From Methylotenera versatilis 301 (GTDB lineage: Bacteria > Pseudomonadota > Gammaproteobacteria > Burkholderiales > Methylophilaceae), in contig NC_014207.1 of the NCBI RefSeq assembly GCF_000093025.1, forward strand, positions 1,860,001 to 1,924,000: a DNA stretch of 64,000 nt. Reading direction: 5' to 3'. Made by a program: the position numbers and the translations under genes. This document shows positions 1-8,815 of this stretch, piece after piece; position 1 is the stretch's first letter, and each line of letters begins with the position of its first letter. The notes under the pieces were generated by a model. It saw only the letters and a program-made list of their open reading frames with translations. It made no database searches and was not told where the DNA came from.

Positions 1-1422
1 TCTGATGGTCAATTTCGCGGCGGTAAAGCACTGCCACTAAAACCTGCGGTAGATGAAGGCATCGCAATGGGTGGCTGTGAATCAATTAAAAATGTAGTGG
101 TTTTGAAAAAAACTGGTCAAGAGATTACCTGGAATCAAAATGGGAATGCTAACAACATCTGGTGGCACGACTTAATTGCTGGGCAAGCAGACACATGTGA
201 ACCAGTCATGTTGAGCGCAGAACATCCTCTATTCTTACTTTACACATCAGGCAGCACAGGCAAACCTAAAGGCGTGCAGCATTCATCTGCCGGTTATCTA
301 TTACACGCCATGAACAGCATGCGCTGGACATTCGACGTAAAAGACAATGACGTGTTTTGGTGTACTGCTGACGTAGGTTGGATTACAGGTCATACCTATG
401 TGGCATATGGTCCACTCGCCATGGGCGTGACTCAAGTTGTGTTTGAAGGTATTCCTACTTATCCAGATGCGGGTCGCTTCTGGCAAATGATACAAAAACA
501 TAAAGTGTCGATTTTTTACACTGCCCCAACAGCAATTCGCTCACTGATTAAGGCATCTGAAACAACTGCCAGCACGCATCCGAAGAGCTATGATTTAAGC
601 AGCTTGCGCCTGCTTGGTTCGGTAGGCGAGCCTATCAACCCAGAAGCATGGATGTGGTATTACGAAAACGTGGGTGGAGGCCACTGCCCAATTGTTGACA
701 CCTTCTGGCAAACTGAAACTGGCGGTCACGTGATTACACCGTTACCTGGCGCGACCTCACTCGTTCCAGGCTCTTGCACACTACCATTCCCAGGTATAGA
801 CATTGATGTGGTAGATGAAACAGGTAAAGACGTGCCTTGGGGTACGGGTGGCTTATTAGTCATTAAAAAACCTTGGCCTTCAATGATACGAACCATTTAC
901 AACGACCCTGAGCGCTACAAATCTAGCTATTACCCAGTGGACTTGGGCGGCAAAATTTACCTAGCTGGTGATGGTGCAGTTCGCGATGCGAAAACAGGTA
1001 ACTTCACCATCATGGGTCGTATCGATGACGTATTGAACGTATCTGGCCACCGCTTAGGCACGATGGAAATTGAATCAGCCTTGGTTTCAAACCCATTGGT
1101 TGCTGAAGCCGCCGTAGTTGGCAAACCACATGACATTAAAGGCGAGTCAGTTGTGGCCTATGTTGTGTTAAAAGGTCAACGTCCTGAAGGCGAAGAACTG
1201 AAAAAAATCGTCGCGCAACTACGTGATTGGGTAGGTAAAGAAATTGGCCCGATTGCTAAACCAGATGAAATTCGTTTTGGTGACAATTTACCGAAAACTC
1301 GCTCAGGCAAAATTATGCGTAGGTTGTTACGCAGCTTAGCGAAAGGCGAAGAAATTACTTCAGATATTTCTACACTAGATAACCCGGCGATTTTGGATCA
1401 ACTGAAAGAAGTGGTGAAATAA
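1..1422 (+). CDS. acs: Acetyl-CoA synthetase, C-terminal part (5' end outside window)
   Basis: This enzyme makes acetyl-CoA from acetate, ATP and CoA through an acetyl-AMP intermediate in the cytoplasm. The frame is open from base 1, reading [14 protein letters not shown], so the first in-frame ATG at 67 is internal and the true start lies to the left. The AMP-binding P-loop-like motif [15 protein letters not shown] is present, followed by the adenylate-forming core. The C-terminal [14 protein letters not shown] carries the lysine that Pat/Sir2-type systems acetylate in the family. About 470 residues are visible of a usual ~650. A strong hairpin terminator follows directly, so the transcript ends before xoxF. 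The assignment to Acs rather than propionyl-CoA synthetase rests on the close match to the Acs C-terminus. Confidence 0.93.
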   Translation, partial: SDGQFRGGKALPLKPAVDEGIAMGGCESIKNVVVLKKTGQEITWNQNGNANNIWWHDLIAGQADTCEPVMLSAEHPLFLLYTSGSTGKPKGVQHSSAGYLLHAMNSMRWTFDVKDNDVFWCTADVGWITGHTYVAYGPLAMGVTQVVFEGIPTYPDAGRFWQMIQKHKVSIFYTAPTAIRSLIKASETTASTHPKSYDLSSLRLLGSVGEPINPEAWMWYYENVGGGHCPIVDTFWQTETGGHVITPLPGATSLVPGSCTLPFPGIDIDVVDETGKDVPWGTGGLLVIKKPWPSMIRTIYNDPERYKSSYYPVDLGGKIYLAGDGAVRDAKTGNFTIMGRIDDVLNVSGHRLGTMEIESALVSNPLVAEAAVVGKPHDIKGESVVAYVVLKGQRPEGEELKKIVAQLRDWVGKEIGPIAKPDEIRFGDNLPKTRSGKIMRRLLRSLAKGEEITSDISTLDNPAILDQLKEVVK

Positions 1423-1464
1423 AGTATAAAATAGTGCTTTAATCATTAGGCATTAACACTTATG

Positions 1465-1511
1465 GAAGGCTTGCTAGTATTGATTGCACTCATACTGGCA
1501 GCCTTCTTTTT
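1465..1511 (+). terminator. Rho-independent terminator of acs
   Basis: The left arm GAAGGCT, one bulged T, then GCTAGTAT pairs with ATACTGGC followed by AGCCTTC (one G-U wobble in RNA). The loop is 11 nt and a run of five T follows at 1507-1511. It sits 43 bases after the acs stop and before xoxF, separating the two transcripts. Confidence 0.8.
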
Positions 1512-1536
1512 AATGCGCAAATAGAAGTCAAATCAC

Positions 1537-3408
1537 ATGCCACCATCCCCACGCCACTGTCTAAGTATTTTAGGATTATTTAGTCTTTTCATTGCACCAG
1601 CCTATGCAAGCGATGATTTACAAAAGCACTTGCAAAATGACAAGGAATGGACGCATCCGCGCAAAGATTACGCCAATACAGGCTACAGTGGCTTACATCA
1701 AATCCAAGCAAAAAACATTAACAAGCTTAAACTTGCCTGGACTTTTTCTACAGGTGTGAATCGAGGCCATGAAGGTTCGCCGATTGTGTTGGGTAGCACG
1801 ATGTATCTACATACGGCGTTTCCCAACAACATCTACGCACTAGACTTAAATAATAATCAAAAAATACTGTGGTCATATTTTCCCAAGCAAAATCCGCAAA
1901 CGCAGGCTTTACTCTGCTGCGATACGGTGAATCGTGGTTTGGGCTATGGCGATGGCAAGATTTTTTTGCAGCAGAATGATGGCATATTAGTTGCGCTAGA
2001 TGCAAAAACTGGCAAGCTCATTTGGCAAACCAAAGTCAATGATATTAAAACTGGCGCGAGCAACACCAACGCACCACATGTGATGAAAGACAAAGTCATT
2101 ACAGGCTGTAGTGGTGGTGAATACGGTGTGCGTTGCTTTATTGCCGCATACAATATTAAAGATGGCTCATTAGCTTGGAAAGCCTACAGCACAGGGCCTG
2201 ATAGCGAAACACTCATCGGCGCAGGCTTTAACGAAGCTAATCCGCACTACTCTGCTCTATCTACTTACCAAGATGTCAATGGCGGCAACAAAGAAGATGG
2301 CTCGTTTAAAGCGCTGACAAAAGAACAACTGAAATTCCCAGAGGCCGATCTAGGTGTTAGAACTTGGCTGAAACCGCAAGCGAACCAAGATGGCTGGCAA
2401 CATGGCGGCGGTCCTGTGTGGGGCTATTTTTCTTATGACCCTAAACTAAATCTACTGTATTACGGTACTGGCAATCCATCGGTTTGGAATGCCGATGTGC
2501 GGCCTGGCGATAACAAATGGGCGATGACGATTTTTGCACGTGACCTCGACACAGGCATGGCGAAATGGGGCTACCAAATGACACCGCATGACGAGTGGGA
2601 TTACGATGGTATTAACGAGGTGATTTTATGGGATGCCAATAATAAAAAATTAGCGACCCACTTTGACCGCAACGGTTTTGGCTATACATTTGACCGCACT
2701 AATGGCAGTCTGTTAGTGGTAGCAAAAATGCATCCTTTTGTAAACTGGGCAACTAGTGTAGATTTAAGCACAGGAATCCCGCAAAAAGATCCAAAATATT
2801 CAGCACATCAAGACACTACGACTAAAAACGTCTGCCCTGCCGCACTCGGCGTGAAAGATCAACAACCAGCGGCTTATTCGCCAAAAACCAAGTTATTTTA
2901 TGTGCCGTTGAATCACTTGTGCATGGATTACGATGTAGTTGAAGCTAAATATACGGCAGGTCAACCTTGGGTAGGCGCAGGGTTAACTATGCATCCAGGT
3001 CCAGATGGCGTGACTGGTGGTTTTATGGCTTGGAATGGTCTAACTGGTAAAAGCGCATGGTATAACAAAGAGCCCTACTCTATTTGGAGTGGCGCAATGG
3101 TCACAGGTGCAGATTTGGTGTTTTACGGGACGTTAGATAGATGGTTTAAGGCAGTGGATGCGAAGTCTGGTAAAAGTCTATGGCAGTTTCAAGTAGGTTC
3201 TGGTGTAATTGGCAACCCATTCACGTACTCAAACAAAGGCAAGCAATATGTAGGCGTCATGTCTGGCATTGGCGGCTGGGCGGGCATCGCTATTAACTTA
3301 GGTCTCACTGAAGATTCAGATGGAGCTGGCGCCGCAGGCGCTTACCGAGAACTAACCAAATGGAATGCCGCGCCGGGTGGCGGTGCGGTGAGTGCATTCA
3401 GTCTTTAG
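1537..3408 (+). CDS. xoxF: PQQ-dependent methanol dehydrogenase, lanthanide (XoxF) type
   Basis: Periplasmic quinoprotein that oxidises methanol (and often formaldehyde) and passes electrons to a c-type cytochrome. The protein has 623 residues, against about 600 for the family. A signal peptide ends near PAYA-S (residue 24). The vicinal disulfide cysteines under PQQ are C127-C128. Metal ligands by family alignment are E195 (in SGGEYG), N313 (in YGTGNPS) and catalytic D355. D357, two residues after D355 in EWDYDG, is the extra aspartate that marks lanthanide-dependent XoxF; calcium-type MxaF has alanine there. Cysteines at 191 and 200 flank E195, which I do not expect in the family motif. No mxaI, xoxG or xoxJ lies nearby, so the cytochrome partner must be elsewhere. 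It ends 6 bases from the convergent PAS gene. Confidence 0.93.
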   Translation: MPPSPRHCLSILGLFSLFIAPAYASDDLQKHLQNDKEWTHPRKDYANTGYSGLHQIQAKNINKLKLAWTFSTGVNRGHEGSPIVLGSTMYLHTAFPNNIYALDLNNNQKILWSYFPKQNPQTQALLCCDTVNRGLGYGDGKIFLQQNDGILVALDAKTGKLIWQTKVNDIKTGASNTNAPHVMKDKVITGCSGGEYGVRCFIAAYNIKDGSLAWKAYSTGPDSETLIGAGFNEANPHYSALSTYQDVNGGNKEDGSFKALTKEQLKFPEADLGVRTWLKPQANQDGWQHGGGPVWGYFSYDPKLNLLYYGTGNPSVWNADVRPGDNKWAMTIFARDLDTGMAKWGYQMTPHDEWDYDGINEVILWDANNKKLATHFDRNGFGYTFDRTNGSLLVVAKMHPFVNWATSVDLSTGIPQKDPKYSAHQDTTTKNVCPAALGVKDQQPAAYSPKTKLFYVPLNHLCMDYDVVEAKYTAGQPWVGAGLTMHPGPDGVTGGFMAWNGLTGKSAWYNKEPYSIWSGAMVTGADLVFYGTLDRWFKAVDAKSGKSLWQFQVGSGVIGNPFTYSNKGKQYVGVMSGIGGWAGIAINLGLTEDSDGAGAAGAYRELTKWNAAPGGGAVSAFSL

Positions 3409-3414
3409 TAAGTT

Positions 3415-3825
3415 TTAAGATGCCGCTAAATCTTGAGTAATGGGCCGAAGTATCAAGCGCAAGCAGTGGCGTCCAAAATTCTCAACTTCATTAAAAAACA
3501 ATGCGCAGGCAAAATGCACGCCGCTTAAACCAATCACTTCAAAGCCGTAACCAATGTGTGAAAGAAATCGTAAGTTAGGGTTAATTTTTTCACCCTGCAT
3601 CAAAGTAGTTTCTGTTAATTGCGGCATGATGGTAGAGATATGCTGCCAAGTAAGTGTGCTTGGGATACAGTCTAATAACTCAGCTGCCGCTTGGTTGCAG
3701 TCGAGTATGGTACCGTTATCATAAAGCATTAACACTGCGGTTTCTTGCTCACTACGGCACAAACAGGCATGCTCTCTACCCGCTTTTGAGAAGTCTATAT
3801 ATTCAACTTGAGCTGTGTTGTTCAT
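3415..3825 (-). CDS. Small stand-alone PAS-domain protein
   Basis: A 136-residue cytoplasmic protein that is essentially one PAS fold. The stretch VLMLYDNGTILDCNQAAAEL (about residues 31-50) is the typical PAS start, and the domain ends around RLILRPITQ. It has no kinase, cyclase or DNA-binding output domain, so it is either a sensor that works through a partner or a regulator of another protein. Its ATG overlaps the stop of the upstream DUF2934 gene in an ATGA arrangement, which implies translational coupling in a two-gene operon. It converges on xoxF with a 6-base gap. The ligand is unknown. A link to the FixL/FixJ-like pair next door is inference from position only. Confidence 0.7.
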   Translation of the reverse strand: MNNTAQVEYIDFSKAGREHACLCRSEQETAVLMLYDNGTILDCNQAAAELLDCIPSTLTWQHISTIMPQLTETTLMQGEKINPNLRFLSHIGYGFEVIGLSGVHFACALFFNEVENFGRHCLRLILRPITQDLAAS

Positions 3826-4073
3826 TGCGTCACCTCAGCCTCAGCCGCTAGCCAATCCTCTAACTCATGACCTGATTCAAACCCTCTTGCCTCCGCTTTA
3901 TAATAAGCTGATTCAGCCACTAGGCAACGCCTATCTTCACCACTTAGCTCTTTGATGCTGATACTGGATTCTTTTTTAGGTTTAGCTTCACTTTTAGACT
4001 TAGTTTTAGATTCAATACCAAACACAGGAATATGGTTTTTTGTAAGCAATTGAGTTACCGTTGAAAGTTCCAT
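3822..4073 (-). CDS. DUF2934 family protein
   Basis: An 83-residue protein whose C-terminal half (about residues 45-80) has the DUF2934 pattern: an A-x-x-AYYKAEARGFESGHELEDWLAAE helix pair, often found in small acidic proteobacterial proteins of unknown function. The middle is lysine/serine-rich and probably disordered. It starts with a strong ribosome site (GGAGGA, 5 bases before the ATG). It overlaps the downstream PAS gene by 4 bases. Its leader holds a long inverted repeat at 4102-4169. No molecular function is known for this family, and I infer none. Confidence 0.7.
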   Translation of the reverse strand: MELSTVTQLLTKNHIPVFGIESKTKSKSEAKPKKESSISIKELSGEDRRCLVAESAYYKAEARGFESGHELEDWLAAEAEVTQ

Positions 4074-4101
4074 AATTCCTCCATTGAATAGTGTAAAAGA
4101 G

Positions 4102-4169
4102 ATCGACGGTACAGATCTTTAAGAGAGAGATTCTGCAACCAGTAGTTGCTTGGGGGGTGTACCGTCGAT
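4102..4169. promoter_or_regulatory. Long inverted repeat in the divergent DUF2934 / sensor-kinase region
   Basis: ATCGACGGTAC (4102-4112) and GTACCGTCGAT (4159-4169) are perfect 11-base inverted arms. Inside the 46-base spacer a smaller hairpin, GCAAC (4135-4139) with GTTGC (4145-4149), has a 5-base loop. No T-run follows, so it is not an ordinary terminator. It lies 28 bases upstream of the DUF2934 start, in position to be a structured 5' leader of that operon or a pair of operator half-sites. Confidence 0.5.
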
Positions 4170-4218
4170 GTGAGCAATTTACAGTAGTAGCTCAAGGGAG
4201 TAAATGAGTGCAAACACG

Positions 4219-4234
4219 TAAGGGCAAACCCTTA
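4219..4234. repeat. Short inverted repeat upstream of the sensor kinase
   Basis: TAAGGG (4219-4224), loop CAAA, then CCCTTA (4229-4234). It lies about 115 bases before the sensor-kinase start and could be an operator. No known box is matched with confidence. Confidence 0.25.
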
Positions 4235-4349
4235 TATGCGCTCAGATTGATAGACATTGATTCATCTTTTATCGTAGACTGAAATGGTTCGTGTAGCACT
4301 TTTAATATAGAGGACATTTGTTGACCCACTTATTTAAAGACTCAGCACT

Positions 4350-5864
4350 ATGAAAGACTCACTTTTAACAAATTTGAGTGTGCAAACACTGTTTGATGCA
4401 GCTGCTGATGCGATGTTGCTGGTAGACAATACTGGCCACGTAGTACAAGCCAATGCGGTTGCACTTGAGCTACTAGGCTATACATTTGAGCAAATAATTG
4501 GCCTGGAAATTGAGGCTTTAATGCCCAAAAACTATCGTAACCAGCATCACCACCACAGAAACACTTATTCTAAAAATCCTGAAAAACGCCCGATGGGTAA
4601 AGGTCGCGATTTAGTCGCGCTGCGCAAGGATGGTAGTGAACTAGCGGTTGATATTAGTCTAAGTCCGATAAACACGGGTGATCAGCAGTTTGTTTTAGCG
4701 ACATTACACATTGCAGATAAACGCCGAAAGGTGGAAGAAGCCTTAAAAATTAGCGAAGAGCGGCTGCGTTTAGCCAAAGAAGCAGCCGGATTAGGCGTAT
4801 TTGATTTCGACTATCGCCACAATATTATTCATTGGGACGAACGTATGCGGGATATTTGGGGCGAAGAGTCTGAAGAATCCGTTTCTTATAAAAAATTTGT
4901 AGCCGCCATACACCCCGAGGACCGCGCAGCAAGGCAAGCCGTGATTGAGCGCGCCATTGACCCTGCCAGTAATGGCGAATACAGCGTAGATTATCGTGTA
5001 AAAAACCCTAATGACGGTGTCGAGCGCTGGATTGCTACCGTAGGACGTATTCACTTTACGAACGGTCATGCAACTCGCCTGCTGGGCGTAGCCAGAGACA
5101 TTACCGACCAAAAAATGTTGGAAAAAACGCTGCAAGAGCAACGTGCCGAAATGGAAGCACTGTTCAAACAACAAGTGGCTTCACAAACCGTATCAGCCAT
5201 TGCGCATGAGCTTAACCAACCACTGGCAGCTATTTCTGCCTATAGTGAAGTAGCTTTACATGCCCTCAATAGCAGTACTTTTAACCCCGAAAATCTCAAA
5301 CATGCGCTTGAGGGTGCGGTCGCGCAGGCACAGCGAGCAGGTAAAAGCCTGCATGAATTGCTGGCTTTTATGCAAAAAGGTGAGCTGGTAACGGAGCGAT
5401 TTGAGCTGAACCATGTGCTGAAAGAAGCGCTAAATATTGCCAAAGGTGATGGTTACGGTGATTTTAGTCCGTTGCTATCGCTAGAACCCGCAATGCCAGA
5501 AGTACTAGGTAATGAAACCCAAGTACGAAAAATATTAGTTAATTTACTAAGAAATGCCGTAGAAGCGATGCGCGGCGCAGGTGTGCCTTCTTCAGCCATC
5601 TCGATTACGGTACGTACTAATCAAGAAATTAATATGGCACACGTGACCATACAAGATAGCGGCCCAGGTTTAGATGCCGAAACCGCCAAGCGTATTTTTG
5701 AACCATTTTTCACTACAAAGCCAACCGGCATTGGCATGGGGCTTGCCATTAGCCGCGCATTGACTGAGTCCAATGGCGGTCAACTCTGGCTAGAACAAAA
5801 CAACAAACCTGGCGCTACGTTTCACTTTACGCTACCTTTTGCAACTTTAGCTTTTGCGAGTTGA
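4350..5864 (+). CDS. FixL-like PAS-PAS sensor histidine kinase (non-haem PAS)
   Basis: A soluble 504-residue kinase with no membrane segment. PAS-1 covers about residues 9-130 and PAS-2 about 137-255, followed by a HisKA with the phospho-acceptor H286 in IAHELNQPLAAI. The HATPase has its N box at LLRNAVEA, G1 at DSGPGLD, an F box at IFEPFFTTK and G2 at GIGMGLAI. PAS-1 resembles FixL (LMPKNYRNQHH...GKGRDL), but at the position of FixL's haem-binding histidine (PHIIGxGR) it reads KRPMGKGR. An arginine replaces the histidine, so FixL-type haem/O2 sensing is unlikely. The kinase is followed after 9 bases by a FixJ-type regulator, its probable partner. The signal sensed is unknown; control of the adjacent xoxF is a plausible but untested idea. 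Confidence 0.85.
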   Translation: MKDSLLTNLSVQTLFDAAADAMLLVDNTGHVVQANAVALELLGYTFEQIIGLEIEALMPKNYRNQHHHHRNTYSKNPEKRPMGKGRDLVALRKDGSELAVDISLSPINTGDQQFVLATLHIADKRRKVEEALKISEERLRLAKEAAGLGVFDFDYRHNIIHWDERMRDIWGEESEESVSYKKFVAAIHPEDRAARQAVIERAIDPASNGEYSVDYRVKNPNDGVERWIATVGRIHFTNGHATRLLGVARDITDQKMLEKTLQEQRAEMEALFKQQVASQTVSAIAHELNQPLAAISAYSEVALHALNSSTFNPENLKHALEGAVAQAQRAGKSLHELLAFMQKGELVTERFELNHVLKEALNIAKGDGYGDFSPLLSLEPAMPEVLGNETQVRKILVNLLRNAVEAMRGAGVPSSAISITVRTNQEINMAHVTIQDSGPGLDAETAKRIFEPFFTTKPTGIGMGLAISRALTESNGGQLWLEQNNKPGATFHFTLPFATLAFAS

Positions 5865-5873
5865 ATGTAATTT

Positions 5874-6482
5874 ATGAATACTGAAGCAACCATTTTCATT
5901 ATTGACGACGACCCTGCGATACGTGACTCTCTGACGTTGATGGTAGTGCAGGAAGGCTTCACAGTGAGCACTTTTGAGAGCGCTGAAGCTTTTCTTGAAC
6001 ACTTTCAAACTGAGCGTTTCGGCTGCGCCATAGTTGATATTCGCATGAGCGGCATGGATGGCATGCAATTACAAGAGATGCTCACAAAGCATCACTTTCA
6101 ACTGCCTATTATTTTCCTCACTGGGCATGGCGACATTCCGATGAGCGTACGCGCAATAAGGGCTGGTGCAATCGATTTTTTAACCAAACCTGTCACCCGC
6201 GAGAAACTCATGGCATCAGTACGATTAGCACTCATAGAATCTGAAAAAATACTCACCGAGCGCGCCAATCATCAAAACGTGCAATCGCATTTAGCAGAAC
6301 TTACTGAGCGTGAACGTGATGTGATGGCGCTTGCCGTGCAAGGTCACTCTAATAAAGAAATTGCGAGGCAACTGGGCATTAGCCACCGTACTGTTGAGAT
6401 TCACAAATCAAAAGTCATGCATAAAACTGGCGCGACTAACCTGCTAGATTTAGCGCGTATTGCCCATGAAGGCGATTTATAA
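5874..6482 (+). CDS. FixJ/NarL-family response regulator
   Basis: A 202-residue DNA-binding regulator. The receiver domain spans residues 1-120, with acidic pocket IDDDP (residues 11-13), phospho-acceptor D55 in CAIVDIRM, the switch threonine in FLTGHGD and lysine in FLTKPV. The LuxR-type helix-turn-helix is at about 140-200 (LTERERDVMALAVQGHSNKE, then IGISHRTVEIHKS-type recognition region). The length and the RMSGMDG/GHGDIPM motifs place it in the FixJ/TtrR group. It is the evident partner of the kinase just upstream. FixJ-family regulators such as MxaB control methanol oxidation genes in other methylotrophs, so xoxF is one candidate target (inference). Confidence 0.85.
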   Translation: MNTEATIFIIDDDPAIRDSLTLMVVQEGFTVSTFESAEAFLEHFQTERFGCAIVDIRMSGMDGMQLQEMLTKHHFQLPIIFLTGHGDIPMSVRAIRAGAIDFLTKPVTREKLMASVRLALIESEKILTERANHQNVQSHLAELTERERDVMALAVQGHSNKEIARQLGISHRTVEIHKSKVMHKTGATNLLDLARIAHEGDL

Positions 6483-6599
6483 ATCAGTCGTCCCATCTCA
6501 AAATCTCGATAAGCCAAGCGCCAAAGTAGCTAGCTGTAAGTTAAAAACCTAATTTAAGGTAAAATGTCGTTTTAGCATTTTCAAAGATTAAAGTTCACC

Positions 6600-8186
6600 A
6601 TGTCATCGCCCGCAACTCCTTTACAGCTCGAAATCAAACGCCGCCGCACATTTGCCATTATTTCGCATCCAGATGCGGGTAAAACCACGCTGACTGAAAA
6701 GCTTCTATGGTTCGGTGGCGCGATTCAAGTAGCTGGTGAAGTGCGTGGCCGCAAAGCTTCGCGCCATGCGACGTCTGACTGGATGGAGCTTGAGAAACAA
6801 CGTGGCATTTCGGTGACTTCATCTGTGATGCAATTCCCTTACCGCGAGCACATGGTAAATTTGCTAGACACGCCAGGCCATGATGACTTCTCGGAAGATA
6901 CTTATAGAACACTCACAGCGGTCGACTCTGCCGTCATGGTGATTGATGCAGTCAACGGCGTGGAAACGCAAACCATCAAGCTACTGAATGTTTGTCGCAT
7001 GCGCGATACGCCAATCATTACTTTCATTAACAAGCTAGACCGCGAAAGCCGCGAGCCAATTGAGTTGTTAGATGAAATTGAAACTACGCTAGGTATGGAA
7101 TGTGCGCCTATGACTTGGCCAATCGGTATGGGTAAAGGCTTTAGAGGTGTTTACAACTTGTATACCGACACCATTTCGTTTTTTGACCCGCGCGCAGAAA
7201 AAGGCACCTCAGAAGTCATTCAAGGTCTTGATAACCCCCGTTTAGATGAGGTACTAGGTCACGTAGCTGGTGAATTGCGTATCGACGTAGAACTAGTACG
7301 CGGCGCATCGCATACCTTTGATGCAGAACGCTATTTAAGTGGCAAGCAAACGCCAGTGTATTTTGGTTCTGCAATCAACAACTTTGGTGTGCAATCTTTA
7401 CTGGACGCGGTGGTTGACCTTTCCCCAGCTCCGCTCGCACGCAATACCGCTACCCGCCCAGTACCACCAGACGAAAATAAATTCTCAGGTTTTGTGTTCA
7501 AAATTCAAGCAAATATGGATCCGAAACACCGTGACCGCATTGCCTTCTTGCGCGTTTGTTCAGGCCGCTTTGAACGTGGCATGAAAATCAAGCAAGTCAG
7601 CACCAATAAACAAATCGCCGTCAACAACGCCATTACCTTTATGGCGCAAGACCGCACAACGATGGACGAAGCTTATTCTGGCGACATTATCGGCATCCCC
7701 AACCACGGTACGATTAAAGTAGGCGATACGTTTAGTGAAGGCGAAAATCTAAAATATACAGGTATTCCCTCATTTGCACCTGAGTTCTTCCGCCGTGCGC
7801 GCATTAAAAATCCGATGAAAATGAAGCAACTACAAATCGGCCTAAAACAATTGGCAGAAGAAGGCGCAGCGCAGCTATTCCGCCCACTTTTGAGTAATGA
7901 CTTGATTTTAGGCGCAGTCGGCATGCTGCAATTTGAAGTCGTTTCGCACCGCTTAGAACACGAGTACAGTGTGGACATGGTATTTGAACCATACGATTGC
8001 TACACCGCACGCTGGTTACGCGGCAAAGATGCAGACTTAAAAGCTATTGCCGATAAATACGGCTTTAACGTAGCGCTAGATGGTGCAGACGAATACGTTT
8101 ACCTAGCGCCAAATCGCGTGAACTTGCAAATGGCACAAGAGCGGTATCCTGATATCGAGTTTTTAGAAACACGTGAGCTCAATTAA
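6600..8186 (+). CDS. prfC: Peptide chain release factor 3 (RF3)
   Basis: Ribosomal GTPase that recycles RF1/RF2 after translation termination. It has 528 residues, the normal length. Translation-factor GTPase motifs are visible: G1 [15 protein letters not shown] (near residue 20), switch [22 protein letters not shown], then the RF3-type domain II and a C-terminal domain ending FLETRELN. The gene overlaps the next one by 14 bases, so the two are likely co-translated. The upstream gap (6483-6599) holds a TAAAAT hexamer at about 6559-6564 that could serve as -10. It is a chromosomal housekeeping gene with no anomaly seen. Confidence 0.97.
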   Translation: MSSPATPLQLEIKRRRTFAIISHPDAGKTTLTEKLLWFGGAIQVAGEVRGRKASRHATSDWMELEKQRGISVTSSVMQFPYREHMVNLLDTPGHDDFSEDTYRTLTAVDSAVMVIDAVNGVETQTIKLLNVCRMRDTPIITFINKLDRESREPIELLDEIETTLGMECAPMTWPIGMGKGFRGVYNLYTDTISFFDPRAEKGTSEVIQGLDNPRLDEVLGHVAGELRIDVELVRGASHTFDAERYLSGKQTPVYFGSAINNFGVQSLLDAVVDLSPAPLARNTATRPVPPDENKFSGFVFKIQANMDPKHRDRIAFLRVCSGRFERGMKIKQVSTNKQIAVNNAITFMAQDRTTMDEAYSGDIIGIPNHGTIKVGDTFSEGENLKYTGIPSFAPEFFRRARIKNPMKMKQLQIGLKQLAEEGAAQLFRPLLSNDLILGAVGMLQFEVVSHRLEHEYSVDMVFEPYDCYTARWLRGKDADLKAIADKYGFNVALDGADEYVYLAPNRVNLQMAQERYPDIEFLETRELN

Positions 8187-8568
8187 TTCAGTAACACTCT
8201 GCCCCTGCGAAAGCGGCAAGCCTTATCAGGCTTGCTGTGAGCTGCTCCACAAAGGTTTGGTAGCACCAAGCGCAGAAATGCTTATGCGTTCTCGCTACAC
8301 GGCGTTTGTATTGCAGTTAGAAGATTACCTACTCGGTACTTGGCACCCTGAAACCCGCCCTAACTCACTTGGTTTAGCCGAAGATACCCCGACTAAGTGG
8401 CTTGGTTTACAAATCAAGCGCGCTGAAAATACGAGCGAAACGACTGCCGTCGTAGAGTTTGTTGCACGTTACAAAATTGCAGGGAAAGCAAAAAAACTGC
8501 ATGAAATCAGCCAGTTTGAACGTATAGATGGGCGCTGGTATTACTTATCTGGCGAGTTCAACAATTGA
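8173..8568 (+). CDS. YchJ/UPF0225 family SEC-C motif protein
   Basis: A 131-residue protein starting with GTG inside the end of prfC. No later in-frame Met precedes the conserved N-terminus. The N-terminal SEC-C zinc-knuckle [13 protein letters not shown] (residues 9-21) and the following [20 protein letters not shown] are hallmarks of the YchJ/UPF0225 family, whose body is an NTF2-like fold ([21 protein letters not shown]). The biochemical role is unknown. The 14-base overlap with prfC suggests translational coupling; a link to translation or protein quality control is only inferred from SEC-C domains elsewhere (SecA, for example). Confidence 0.85.
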   Translation: MSSINSVTLCPCESGKPYQACCELLHKGLVAPSAEMLMRSRYTAFVLQLEDYLLGTWHPETRPNSLGLAEDTPTKWLGLQIKRAENTSETTAVVEFVARYKIAGKAKKLHEISQFERIDGRWYYLSGEFNN

Positions 8569-8815
8569 ACCTACAAAACATCCAATGGACTATGGGATTC
8601 CAACTCTGTAAAACCCCTAATCTCGAAGGGCATAGCAAAGCCCAAAGGTAACCGAGGGCATTCAAACGTGTACGACTTTAATACATTACCTGCCGAAAAA
8701 TAGTTTATTTGCTAACCTGTCAATCAAGCTGAACGCCTGACAGTACCCTTATGTAAATCGTTAGTAGGTCAAGCTTATCGCAACTACATACTCATCAAAA
8801 AAGTCTACATTTAAG

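Noticed and set aside
1462-1524. A 20-codon hydrophobic reading frame just before xoxF, starting MEGLLVLIAL
   Set aside because: It coincides with the strong hairpin and T-run of the acs terminator (1465-1511) and has no ribosome site at good spacing; the hydrophobic look comes from the stem sequence.
8569-8815. Possible terminator or repeat between the YchJ-like gene and the CpxA-like kinase
   Set aside because: Only small stems (GGGC/GCCC; CTGTCA/TGACAG) without T-runs are present; nothing else is visible in this gap.
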